The notes under the pieces: model-generated | Databases searched by the model: none | What the model saw: only the letters and a program-made list of their open reading frames with translations | What the model was told of the DNA's origin: nothing | Made by a program: the position numbers and the translations under genes | Shown here: positions 56,650 to 64,000 of the stretch, one piece after another | Position numbering within the stretch: the first letter of the stretch is position 1 | How the letters are laid out: every line of letters begins with the position of its first letter | Assembly: GCA_963742305.1 (NCBI GenBank) | Contig: CAVULN010000011.1 | Location: 1-64,000 of the forward strand | Direction of reading: 5' to 3' | DNA: 64,000 bases | Source of the DNA: Roseiarcus sp963742305 | GTDB lineage: Bacteria; Pseudomonadota; Alphaproteobacteria; Rhizobiales; Beijerinckiaceae

Positions 56650-57714
56650 ATGACGATCAGTCAATCGGAGCACACCAGACGGGCCGTTCTCGCGCATAAC
56701 GCCCGGCCGGCGATGGTCAAACTCTCCGATTGGGTCCGCAACAGCCCCGAAGGGGGGATTGCGGTGATGTTCGTCATCGTGCAGGTCGTGTGCGTCGTCG
56801 GGGGCCTCGCGTTTCCCGACACGTTCCGCTATCTGCTCCCCGCCAACATCGCCGTGACGCTGAAGTCGATCGCGCCGCTCGGGCTGATGGCGCTTGGCGT
56901 CGGCGTGTTGATGATCGCCGGCGAATACGATCTGTCGGTCGGCGCGCAATATTCTTTTCTGTCGATCGTCGCGGCGACGCTGTCGAACCAGCTCGGCGGC
57001 GACCAGGGCGCTCCCAACGCAAGCATGATCGCGCCATTCATCGGCATGGCCGTCGCCCTCGCGCTGGGGATTGCGATCGGCTGCTTTCATGCGGCGATCA
57101 CGCTCAAGTTCGCCATTCCCTCGTTCATCACCACGCTTGGCGGCATGCTGCTGTGGCGCGGGGCGACGCTGCTCTATCACGGCGCGACCTCGCTGCGTTT
57201 CAAGCCGACCGAGCCCTTTTTGACCATCTTCGGCGGCGAATGGGGGGTTCTCTCGTCGATGATCCTATGGTTCGGCGTGTTCTCCGTCCTGTTTTATTTC
57301 CTGCTGCACCGCCACCGGCTCGGCAACCATTTCTTCGCCGTCGGCGGCAACCGCAACGCCGCGGTGGCGATCGGCATCAATCCGGTTCGCACCAAAGTCA
57401 TTGCGTTCGCCATCGCCGGGTTCATGGCGGCGCTCTCCGGGGTGATCGCCGCAACGCGGGTCGGCTCGATCCAGCCCGGCGGCGGGCTCGGGATGGAGTT
57501 GACCTCGATCGCCGCCTGCGTCATCGGGGGCGCGGCGCTGACCGGGGGCCGCGGCTCGATCCTCGGGATCGTCCTCGGCGCCGCGCTCGTGTTCACGATT
57601 CAGGACATCCTGTTGCTGCTGCAGGCGCCCGGCTTCTACTTCGACATGTTCGTCGGCGCGCTGATCGTCATTGCGGTGATCATGAACACCGCCATTCGCA
57701 ACTCGAGGACATGA
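56650..57714 (+). CDS. Sugar ABC transporter permease (RbsC/FrcC-like)
   Basis: The protein has 354 aa and about nine to ten hydrophobic helices. LGLMALGVGVLMIAGEYDLSVGAQYSF is the RbsC-type signature, and AGFMAALSGVIAATRVGSIQPGGGLGMELTSIAACVIGGAALTGGRG is the conserved coupling region. It overlaps the ATPase start by 4 bp. Confidence 0.92.
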   Translation: MTISQSEHTRRAVLAHNARPAMVKLSDWVRNSPEGGIAVMFVIVQVVCVVGGLAFPDTFRYLLPANIAVTLKSIAPLGLMALGVGVLMIAGEYDLSVGAQYSFLSIVAATLSNQLGGDQGAPNASMIAPFIGMAVALALGIAIGCFHAAITLKFAIPSFITTLGGMLLWRGATLLYHGATSLRFKPTEPFLTIFGGEWGVLSSMILWFGVFSVLFYFLLHRHRLGNHFFAVGGNRNAAVAIGINPVRTKVIAFAIAGFMAALSGVIAATRVGSIQPGGGLGMELTSIAACVIGGAALTGGRGSILGIVLGAALVFTIQDILLLLQAPGFYFDMFVGALIVIAVIMNTAIRNSRT

Positions 57715-58535
57715 GCGGGGCGTCCATGAACGACAGCCTGCGGCATCTGAGCGCCGGAGATCGCGCGCCGGTCGACCAGCCGATCGCGGGGCCAGAGCCT
57801 TCGCAGACGCCCCTCCTGGAGGTGCGCGACATCTGCAAGCGCTACGGCTCCTTCCTTGCCCTCGACAAGATGAATTTCTACATCGGCAGGGCCGAGGTGG
57901 TGGGCCTGCTCGGAGACAACGGCGCCGGAAAATCGACGCTCGTCAAGATGATGTCGGGCATCAACCCGCCGACCTCCGGCGAGATCCTGATCGACGGCAG
58001 GCGGACGACGTTGAACAGCCGCGCCGAATCCGAAGCCGCGGGCATCGAAACGATCTACCAGGACATCGCGCTCGTCGACTCGATGTCGATCACCCGCAAC
58101 ATCTTCATGGGGCGGGAGATCACCGGCCGCTTCGGATTCATGGATCTTCCGCGGATGGAGACCATCGCCATCGACGTTTTGGGCGGCGCGGTGCAGATCT
58201 CGGGAATCGACAATCCGCGCAAGGAGGTCGGTTTCCTCTCGGGCGGCCAGAAGCAGGCGGTCGCGATCGCCCGCGCCGTCTACTTCAAGCGCAATATCCT
58301 GCTTCTGGACGAACCGACCTCGGCGCTCTCGGTGCGCGAGACCGACCATCTGCTCAGCTACGTGCGCGACCTGAAGAAAGAGGGGACGTCGAGCGTGCTT
58401 GTCACCCACAACCTTTATCACGCCTTCATGGTGTGCGACCGTTTCGTCGTCATGAGTCACGGGACGAAGGTGTTCGAGGCGGCAAAAAAGGATACAACGA
58501 TCGAGGAAGTGACGGACCACGTGATCCGCACGTGA
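57711..58535 (+). CDS. Sugar ABC transporter ATP-binding protein (single-domain, FrcA-like)
   Basis: The protein has 274 aa with one ABC domain, unlike the two-domain RbsA. Walker A is GDNGAGKST, the signature FLSGGQKQAVAIARAV, Walker B NILLLDEPTSALS and switch His VTHNL. The ATG overlaps the permease stop as ATGA. Together with the two genes before it, this makes a complete FrcBCA-type importer, probably driven as a dimer of this ATPase. Confidence 0.92.
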   Translation: MSGASMNDSLRHLSAGDRAPVDQPIAGPEPSQTPLLEVRDICKRYGSFLALDKMNFYIGRAEVVGLLGDNGAGKSTLVKMMSGINPPTSGEILIDGRRTTLNSRAESEAAGIETIYQDIALVDSMSITRNIFMGREITGRFGFMDLPRMETIAIDVLGGAVQISGIDNPRKEVGFLSGGQKQAVAIARAVYFKRNILLLDEPTSALSVRETDHLLSYVRDLKKEGTSSVLVTHNLYHAFMVCDRFVVMSHGTKVFEAAKKDTTIEEVTDHVIRT

Positions 58536-58569
58536 ATTAACGGCCGCAAGGAACGAGGAGCGAGACGAA

Positions 58570-59655
58570 ATGGGCGTCGAAGGGTTTCCCCGCGATTATT
58601 CGCTATCGGGCCCTGAGAATGCGCGGGCGGTGGCCGCGGGCCTGGCCAATGCGAGATGGTATCGCACCGATATCCCGCGCGCGCGCCTCAAGGAATTGAT
58701 GAAGCGGAGCGACTATCCGGCCACCCGCGACACGATCCTGTGGATCGGCGGGCTGATCGTGACCGGCGCGCTCGGCGCCTATTTCTGGGGCTCCTGGTGG
58801 TGCGTCCCGTTCTTCGCCGTCTACGGCGTTCTCTATGGCTCCGGCGGCGACAGCCGCTGGCACGAATGCGGCCACCGCACCGCCTTCCAGACGCAGTGGA
58901 AGAACGACGCGGTCTATGAGCTCGCCTGCTTCTTCATGATCCGCAATCCGACGATCTGGCGCTGGAGCCACACGCGCCACCACACCGACACCATCATCAT
59001 CGGCCGCGACCCCGAGATCATCACGCCGCGTCCGCCGAACGTCCCCAAGATGATCGGCGCGTTCGTCGGCATCCCCGATGTGCCGAAGGCGCTCGCCGAC
59101 ATGGTGCGCTACGCCGGCGGCACGCTCACGGCGGAAGAGAAGGACTTCGTGCCCGAGGCCGAGCGGCCGAAGGTCTTCTTTGTCGCGCGGATATGGATTG
59201 CGATCTACGCGCTGACCCTCGTCGCCTGCGTGGCGATGCGGTCGATCCTGCCCTTGATGCTGATCGGGCTGCCGCGCATTTATGGCGGCTGGCACCATAT
59301 TCTCACCGGCTTCACCCAGCACATCGGGCTCGCCGACGACGTCCTCGACCATCGGCTGAACTGCCGCACGATGTACATCAATCCGTTCAGCCGCTTCGTC
59401 TACTGGAACATGAACTACCACGTCGAGCACCACATGTTCCCGACCGTGCCCTATTACGCGCTGCCGGCCCTGCACGAGGCGATCAAGGCCGACTGCCCGC
59501 CGCCCTACCACGGCTTCCTCGAAGTCTATCGCGAGATGATTCCCGCGCTCATCCGGCAATTGCGCGACCCGGCCTACTACGTTCGCCGGCAGTTGCCGCC
59601 GGGCGCAGGAGAGACGGTGACCCCCGAGCCGCGCCAGGCCGCCGCGGCGGAATAG
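58570..59655 (+). CDS. Membrane di-iron oxygenase/fatty acid desaturase-like protein (MocD-like)
   Basis: The protein has 361 aa. Three His boxes of the membrane desaturase/hydroxylase family are present: HECGH (98-102), HTRHH (134-138) and NYHVEHH (near 285), plus two hydrophobic pairs. The reading HVEHHMFPTVPYYALPALHEAI is typical. It sits 34 bp after a cyclitol-type ABC operon. In rhizobial rhizopine catabolism mocD encodes a related oxygenase that needs the MocE ferredoxin and MocF reductase; these partners would be expected next, but an IS5 end begins 144 bp downstream. Confidence 0.82.
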   Translation: MGVEGFPRDYSLSGPENARAVAAGLANARWYRTDIPRARLKELMKRSDYPATRDTILWIGGLIVTGALGAYFWGSWWCVPFFAVYGVLYGSGGDSRWHECGHRTAFQTQWKNDAVYELACFFMIRNPTIWRWSHTRHHTDTIIIGRDPEIITPRPPNVPKMIGAFVGIPDVPKALADMVRYAGGTLTAEEKDFVPEAERPKVFFVARIWIAIYALTLVACVAMRSILPLMLIGLPRIYGGWHHILTGFTQHIGLADDVLDHRLNCRTMYINPFSRFVYWNMNYHVEHHMFPTVPYYALPALHEAIKADCPPPYHGFLEVYREMIPALIRQLRDPAYYVRRQLPPGAGETVTPEPRQAAAAE

Positions 59656-59799
59656 CGCGGCGAGCGGCGAAGCCGGGCGTAGCGGTCACGGCCGACGTTT
59701 TGCGCGCCCTTCCGCCTTGACGGAACTCCCCGTATCCGCCGAACAATCGATCAAAAGATCGATTCGGAGCGCGCAAGTGCAGAAGGCGACATTCGCTAG

Positions 59800-59831
59800 G
59801 TCGTGGAGACGATCTAAGGGACCTGGGATTC
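59800..59831 (+). mobile_element. Left end of a broken IS5 (third IS5 copy, same IS as copy B)
   Basis: The 32 bp here match the left end of the IS5 at 28413 with one substitution (GATCTAA for GATTTAA), and CTAG lies directly before it (59796-59799). The rest of the element resumes at 62388, after an inserted 2.55-kb unit. Confidence 0.85.
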
Positions 59832-59878
59832 GGACGAAGCCGCTACCGCGGCGCGCACATCGAGATTTTGTGAGGGTC

Positions 59879-59925
59879 TCCTGCCTGAGAGGATGTGGAT
59901 GTTGAAGCCCATCCCTCAGACAGGA
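59879..59925. repeat. Inverted repeat upstream of the recombinase
   Basis: TCCTGCCTGAGAGG (59879-59892) pairs with CCCTCAGACAGGA (59913-59925) with two mismatches, across a 20-nt loop, 8 nt before the recombinase ATG. It could be a regulatory hairpin or part of the element end. Confidence 0.55.
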
Positions 59926-59932
59926 GTTACCG

Positions 59933-60793
59933 ATGGCCGAGTTGAGCCCTCTTCGTCGCCGCATGATTGAGGACATGGCGGTCCGCAACATGTCGCCGGC
60001 GACGCAGCGATCCTACATCAGCGCGGTTTCGAAGTTCAGCCGATATTTTGGCAAGTCGCCCGAGCGGCTGGGTCTGGAAGACGTTCGCGCTTTCCAGGTT
60101 CACCTGGTCTCGACGGGCGTCTCGTGGCCCGGTCTCAACCAGATCGTTTGCGCCTTGCGGTTCTTCTATGGCGTCACGCTCGGCGACGCAGACGTTCCCG
60201 AGCGTATCCCCTATGCGCGCGCGCCGCGTAAACTGCCGGTTGTGTTAAGCGCCGACGAGGTGGTGCTGTTTCTGGAATCCGTATCGAGCCTGAAGAGCCG
60301 GGCGGCGCTGACCACGGCCTATGCGGCCGGGCTCAGGGCCTCGGAAGTCGCGGGGCTGAGGGTGGCGGACATCGACAGCGCACGGGGCGTGATCCTGGTC
60401 CGTCATGGCAAGGGCGGCAAAGACCGCAATGTGATGCTGTCGCCGCAGTTGCTCGGCATCCTGCGCGCCTATTGGAGGCTAGCGCGACCGGCGATCTTCC
60501 TGTTTCCCGGGCGGAATGACGATCGTCCCATCGATCCGACGGTTTTGCACGCCGCCTGCCGATCGGCGGTCAAGGCCGCCGGTTTGACCAAGCGGGTCAC
60601 GTTGCACACGTTGCGCCATAGCTTCGCGACGCATCTCTTGGAAAGCGGAACCGACATCCGGATCATTCAGGTTCTGCTCGGTCATAACAATCTGTCGTCG
60701 ACGGCGCGCTATACGCAAGTCGCGACCCACACGATCCGGGCGACGCGGAGCCCGCTCGACCGATTGTCGTTGGAGGTCATGCCGCCGGGATAG
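59933..60793 (+). CDS. XerC/D-like tyrosine recombinase of the IS91-like element
   Basis: The protein has 286 aa. N-terminal SAM-like domain (RNMSPATQRSYISAVSKFSRYFG) then the catalytic domain with Arg in AAGLRASEVAGL, HTLRHSFATHLLESG (H-x-x-R), LGHNNLSSTARYTQ (His/Trp position and the nucleophile Tyr). All catalytic residues are present, so the enzyme is likely functional. It may resolve circular intermediates of the element. Confidence 0.88.
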   Translation: MAELSPLRRRMIEDMAVRNMSPATQRSYISAVSKFSRYFGKSPERLGLEDVRAFQVHLVSTGVSWPGLNQIVCALRFFYGVTLGDADVPERIPYARAPRKLPVVLSADEVVLFLESVSSLKSRAALTTAYAAGLRASEVAGLRVADIDSARGVILVRHGKGGKDRNVMLSPQLLGILRAYWRLARPAIFLFPGRNDDRPIDPTVLHAACRSAVKAAGLTKRVTLHTLRHSFATHLLESGTDIRIIQVLLGHNNLSSTARYTQVATHTIRATRSPLDRLSLEVMPPG

Positions 60794-60815
60794 ACGGGCG
60801 CGCACGGCGCCGGCG

Positions 60816-62043
60816 ATGGCCCGCGCCGGGGCTTCCTTCGACCGACCGACAATCGAAGTCGCGGATATCCTGCGTCGTCATGGCGAGGCCTATCTTCGCG
60901 ACCGCGCCGGACATGTGGGGCGGACCGAGCGGCGCGTCATGAGCGCGATCACGGCGTGCCGAACGGCGGCGCTCGGCGGCCATGTCGAGGCTTGCGACGA
61001 TTGCGGCGCGACGCGCATCGCCTACAACTCGTGCCGCAATCGGCATTGTCCAAAGTGTCAGGGGCCCGCACGGACGCAATGGCTGGCCGATCGGCAGGCC
61101 GAACTGTTGCCGGTTCCCTATTTCCACGTCGTGTTCACGCTGCCCGCGCCAATCGCGGCCATCGCCTTCCAGAACAAGGGCGCTGTGTATGCGATCCTGT
61201 TCAAAACCGTCATTGAGGCCTTGACCACGCTGGCCGCCAATCACCGCAGGCTCGGAGCGCGGATCGGCGGCCTGGCCATCCTGCACACTTGGGGCAGGCG
61301 TTGACGCACCACCGCTCACGTCCATTGCGTCGTCCCCGGCGGCGGACTTTCCATCGATGGCTCCCGATGGATCGCGGGGCGCGCGAACTTCTTTCTGGCG
61401 GTCAAGCCGCTTTCCCGGCTGTTCCGCCGCCTGTTCCTCGAACGCGTGCAAGCCGCCTTCGACGCGAAGGGCCTCCGATTCTTCAGCAATCTCGCCTATC
61501 TGGCCGATTCCGCCGCGTTCGCTGCGCATCTGGCCGCCGTGCGTCGCCTCGATTGGATCGTCTACGCCAAGAAGCCCTTCGGCGGACCCGCGCAAGTTCT
61601 CGCCTATCTCGGCCGCTACACCCATCGCGTCGCCATCGCCAACAGCCGCATCCAAGCCTGCGACGACGACCATGTCAGGTTCACCTGGAAGGACTATCGC
61701 GACGACGGCGCCGTAAAGACCATGAGTTCGAACCCCGACGAGTTCATCCGGCGCTTCCTGCTCCACGCCTTGCCCGACGGCTTCCATCGCATTCGTCACT
61801 TCGGATTCCTCGCCAATGGCCATCGAACGGAAAGGCTGGCCCTCTGTCGCTCGCTCCTGCCAAACCAGGTCGAGCCCACAGCGCACGGAAAGGAAGAACC
61901 GGCCTCGCGCGAACCGGACAACAGGATCGAATCCTCCGCCATGTCCGGAATGCGGCGGGGCCATGAGGTTCGTCGCCGACGTTCCCCGTAGCGGCGAATG
62001 GCCTAGGTCCAAGACGTCGCCGTTTTGGTGCGATACTTCATGA
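60816..62043 (+). CDS. IS91-family transposase, broken by small indels
   Basis: The N-terminal zinc-finger block GHVEACDDCGATRIAYNSCRNRHCPKCQG and LPVPYFHVVFTLP are intact. After LHTWG (near 61293) one base is missing and then one is gained near 61310, hiding the H-H-x-H-x-H block (readable as HVHCVVPGGG in the third frame). The frame then resumes with FFLAVKPLSRLFRRLFLERV, PFGGPAQVLAYLGRYTHRVAIANSR (the catalytic Tyr) and continues to about 61900. Another extra base near 61910 hides the last zinc-binding block CPECGGAMRFV. Corrected length is about 408 aa, normal for the family. Confidence 0.82.
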
Positions 62044-62331
62044 GCGCCGCTGTGACGATCCCGCCCACAATCACGGTTCGCGCCCATTCCATGACGCCAA
62101 CAATGGAGGCGATCGAAACGACTTGAGCCCTCCCGAACTCGCAGCGCTCATCAGACGCTACTCGCGCGCACTTCCAGCGCACGCAAGCCCTCTTTCGCTG
62201 TCGACCGCTCGCCAAACCCATCATGTTCGCCTTGCGTGGCAAGCCCAAGCGATGAAAGCGCGCTCGCGCCTTACACAAAGCCCATAGCGTCGCCAGCACC
62301 TCCCCGCGGCCTCGTTCAATCCGGCTTCAAT

Positions 62332-62374
62332 GAGGTCCGCTACCGTGCGTACGCAATGTTGCGCCGCGGACCTC
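62332..62374. repeat. Inverted repeat near the right end of the IS91-like element
   Basis: GAGGTCCGC (62332-62340) and GCGGACCTC (62366-62374) are a perfect 9-bp inverted pair with a 25-nt loop, 13 bp from the junction with IS5 sequence. IS91 elements carry a hairpin at the terminator end, so this may be it. Confidence 0.6.
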
Positions 62375-62387
62375 ACAGAAGCCTCTA

Positions 62388-62803
62388 GATTCCCAAATGG
62401 GCTCGAATCGGATTCAACGCTGATTTTTGGAGATCAGCGGTGGACTGCGACGCACTTCGGGATGACCAGTGGGAACGGCTGCGTGATTTTGTGCCGGGGG
62501 GCCGCAAGGGGAAGCGAGGTCCACGTACGGACAATCGGCGTTTTCTCGAACGCGCTGCTTCGGATGGCGCGCTCGGGAGCCCGCTGGCGCGATCTCCCCG
62601 CCCATCTGGGCGACTATCGAGACCGTAAAGCGGCGCTACTACCGCTGGATCGAGATGGGCGTTCTGGACGGCATCCTCGAAGCGCTGGCGCGCGAGGCCG
62701 ATCTGGAAATGGCTGATGACCGACTCGACCATCGTGCGCGCCCATCAGCATGCCGCCGGCGCCCGCCGGCAAAAAGGGGGCCTGATGCTCAGGGCCTCGG
62801 GCG
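62388..62803 (+). mobile_element. Remainder of the broken IS5, truncated at 62803
   Basis: This continues the IS5 that begins at 59800 and matches 28440-28853 of copy B. Relative to copy B it has three single-base insertions (62548, 62618, 62707-62709) and a few substitutions but no deletions, so its orfA is broken three times. At 62803 the match stops and IS3 begins; the orfB and right end are missing. Confidence 0.87.
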
Positions 62804-62887
62804 GTTGCGCTGGAGAAGTGGACCCGGTTTTTGGGACCGGAGGTTAAGTTGGAGAACGGCCGCTCCGTTTGATAGACGGAGCGAACG

Positions 62888-63142
62888 ATGACGAAGAAGA
62901 CGAGGCGGCGGATTGACGCCGGAGTGAAGGCGAAGATCGCGCTGGAGGCGTTGCGGGAGCAGGCGACGGTCACGGACCTTGCACAGCTCTACGAGGTCCG
63001 TGCCAACCAGATTTACGCCTGGAAGAAGCAACTCCAGGATCAGGCGGCGCGGGCCTTCGACCCTGGCTCCGGGCGGGACGCGGAAACGACGCATGAGCGG
63101 GAGATCGAGCGGTTGCACGCCAAGGCTTGTCCTCGGGCTTGA
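62888..63142 (+). CDS. IS3-family transposase OrfA, interrupted by a 25-bp palindrome
   Basis: The protein has 84 aa. KAKIALEALREQATVTDLAQLYEVRANQIYAWKKQL is the helix-turn-helix region of IS3 OrfA. After EREIERLHAK the normal continuation is IGQLTVERDFL, which is found after a 25-bp insertion (63125-63149) that shifts the frame and brings a stop after ACPRA. Removing it restores the frame exactly. The element is therefore unlikely to make normal OrfA or the OrfAB fusion. Confidence 0.85.
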   Translation: MTKKTRRRIDAGVKAKIALEALREQATVTDLAQLYEVRANQIYAWKKQLQDQAARAFDPGSGRDAETTHEREIERLHAKACPRA

Positions 63143-63149
63143 CCCGAGG
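63125..63149. repeat. 25-bp palindromic repeat inserted in IS3 orfA
   Basis: The core CCTCGGG-CTTGA-CCCGAGG is a 7-bp inverted repeat with a 5-nt loop. Similar palindromes built on CCTCGGG and CCCGAGG around TCAAG/CTTGA are very common between genes in many Alphaproteobacteria. Here it is inside a coding region, where its removal restores the OrfA reading frame. Confidence 0.75.
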
Positions 63150-63199
63150 ATCGGGCAGCTCACGGTCGAGCGGGATTTTTTAGCCAGGAGGTCCGGAAG

Positions 63200-64000
63200 A
63201 TGAGCGCTCCGGACCGCAGAGCGATGCTCGACCGGGCCGACAAGTCGCTGTCGGTTCGGCGGCAATGCGCGCTTCTGAGCGTGGCGCGCTCGGGCGTCTA
63301 TCGGGCGCGCGAGCCGGCCAACGACAACGACGGCGCGCTGATGCGCCGGATCGACGAACTGTTCACCGCGTGGCCCTTTCTCGGCTCGCGCCGGATGACG
63401 GCGATGCTGCGCGCCGAGGGCGTGTTCGTGAACCGCAAGCGCGCGCAGCGGCTGATGCGCCTGATGGGCATCGCCGCGCTCGGGCCGAAGCCGAGAACGA
63501 GCAAACCCGCGCCCGGCCATCGGATCTATCCCTATCTTCTGCGCAATCTGACGATCGAGCGCGCGAACCACGTCTGGGCGGCCGACATCACCTACATTCC
63601 CATCGGGCGGGGCTTTCTCTATCTGGTGGCGATCATCGACTGGGCGTCGCGCGCGGTGCTTGCGTGGCGGCTGTCGAACACGATGGACGTTTCGTTCTGT
63701 CTGGCGGCGCTCGAGGAGGCTCGGGCGAAGTTCGGCAAGCCCGAGATTTTCAACACCGACCAAGGCTCGCAGTTCACTTCGGCGGCCTTCACCGGCGCGC
63801 TCGCCGAAGCGGGCGTCGCGATCTCCATGGACGGCCGCGGCCGCTGGATGGACACCATCTTCATCGAGCGGCTGTGGCGGTCGCTCAAGTACGAGGACGT
63901 CTATCTCAAAGGCTACGCCGACGGCCGCGATGCCGCGCGCGGCATCGCCGCTTGGATCGCCTTTTACAACGAGCGGCGCCCGCACCAGGCGCTGGCCGAC
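63200..64000 (+). CDS. IS3-family transposase OrfB, C-terminus beyond window edge
   Basis: 267 codons are visible from the ATG at 63200 with no stop. The HTH_21 region LFTAWPFLGSRRMTAMLRAEG is followed by the rve integrase domain: WAADITYIPIGRGF (first Asp), IFNTDQGSQFTSAAF (second Asp) and TIFIERLWRSLKYEDVYL (Glu). All three catalytic acids are present. It normally needs OrfA joined by -1 frameshift. Confidence 0.9.
   Translation, partial: MSAPDRRAMLDRADKSLSVRRQCALLSVARSGVYRAREPANDNDGALMRRIDELFTAWPFLGSRRMTAMLRAEGVFVNRKRAQRLMRLMGIAALGPKPRTSKPAPGHRIYPYLLRNLTIERANHVWAADITYIPIGRGFLYLVAIIDWASRAVLAWRLSNTMDVSFCLAALEEARAKFGKPEIFNTDQGSQFTSAAFTGALAEAGVAISMDGRGRWMDTIFIERLWRSLKYEDVYLKGYADGRDAARGIAAWIAFYNERRPHQALAD

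Larger units (their letters stand above)
59832..62387 (+). mobile_element. IS91-like element with accessory tyrosine recombinase, inserted in the IS5
   Basis: The element is about 2.55 kb, bordered by IS5 sequence on both sides: GGGATTC at the left and GATTCCC at the right, so GATTC is present on both sides. It carries a tyrosine recombinase followed by an IS91-type HUH transposase, an arrangement known for some IS91 elements. A hairpin near each end (59879-59925, 62332-62374) may belong to its origin and terminus. 62044-62387 has no gene and contains the right-hand hairpin. Confidence 0.78.
62804..64000 (+). mobile_element. IS3-family insertion sequence running off the right edge
   Basis: The left border is the point where IS5 similarity ends. 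It carries orfA (62888) and orfB (63200 to the edge) in the usual IS3 order. The right end is outside the window, so the target duplication cannot be checked. Confidence 0.85.

Noticed and set aside
59656..59799. Small genes between the MocD-like gene and the IS5 end
   Set aside because: 144 bp with no open frame of interest and no recognisable ferredoxin sequence.

Overview
The window is GC-rich chromosomal DNA from an alphaproteobacterium, most likely Hyphomicrobiales (Rhizobiales). The basis is the gene families: a rhizobial-style DUF882 protein, a bkd branched-chain oxoacid dehydrogenase cluster, kdpFABCDE, the rpmH-rnpA-yidC-engB block, and a MocD-like oxygenase beside a FrcBCA-type sugar ABC transporter. 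Species cannot be named from the sequence alone.

Layout. 1-8 kb: apaG (cut by the left edge), argE, an LssY_C membrane protein, a GNAT enzyme, zwf, and two lipid-linked-sugar glycosyltransferases. 7.6-13.1 kb: a branched-chain 2-oxoacid dehydrogenase operon on the minus strand (E1alpha, E1beta, E2, E3). 13.3-14.4 kb: tRNA-Leu(CAG) with a decayed P4-type integrase. 14.4-22.4 kb: the kdp potassium-uptake operon with its own two-component system, headed by two very small membrane ORFs (27 and 28 aa). 22.7-25.1 kb: mostly gene remnants (BBE oxidase tail, ABC permease pieces, cupin), one intact holin-like membrane protein and tRNA-Tyr(GTA). 25.1-29.3 kb: a nest of four insertion sequences (IS630, IS5, IS630, IS5) that has split an integrase remnant beside tRNA-Tyr. 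29.3-32.1 kb: LysR, nitroreductase, WrbA and DoxX. 32.1-39.3 kb: envelope and peptidase genes with a sigma-54 regulator. 39.3-47.3 kb: accessory metabolism (epimerase/flavin-barrel fusion with a divergent TetR, hydratase, ABM monooxygenase, ABC1 kinase, GST, pobA, TMEM175, GNAT). 47.3-54 kb: engB-yidC-rnpA-rpmH, an alpha/beta hydrolase and dxs. 54-59.7 kb: an MFS carrier, then a sugar ABC transporter and MocD-like oxygenase operon. 59.8-64 kb: a second IS nest (IS5 broken by an IS91-like element that carries a tyrosine recombinase, then cut by an IS3 that runs off the right edge).

Two themes stand out. First, the IS nests can be dated relative to each other because target duplications and interrupted genes rejoin exactly: removing the first IS630 and one TA restores the integrase C-terminus and stop, and the CTAG duplication of the first IS5 is itself split by the second IS630. 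A 25-bp palindrome of dispersed-repeat type also sits inside the IS3 orfA. Second, several otherwise intact genes (dxs, pepF, a YcbB-type L,D-transpeptidase, a GNAT) are each broken by extra single bases, and one IS5 copy has three single-base insertions and no deletions relative to the other. This looks more like insertion-type sequence errors than biology, and should be settled before calling these genes dead.
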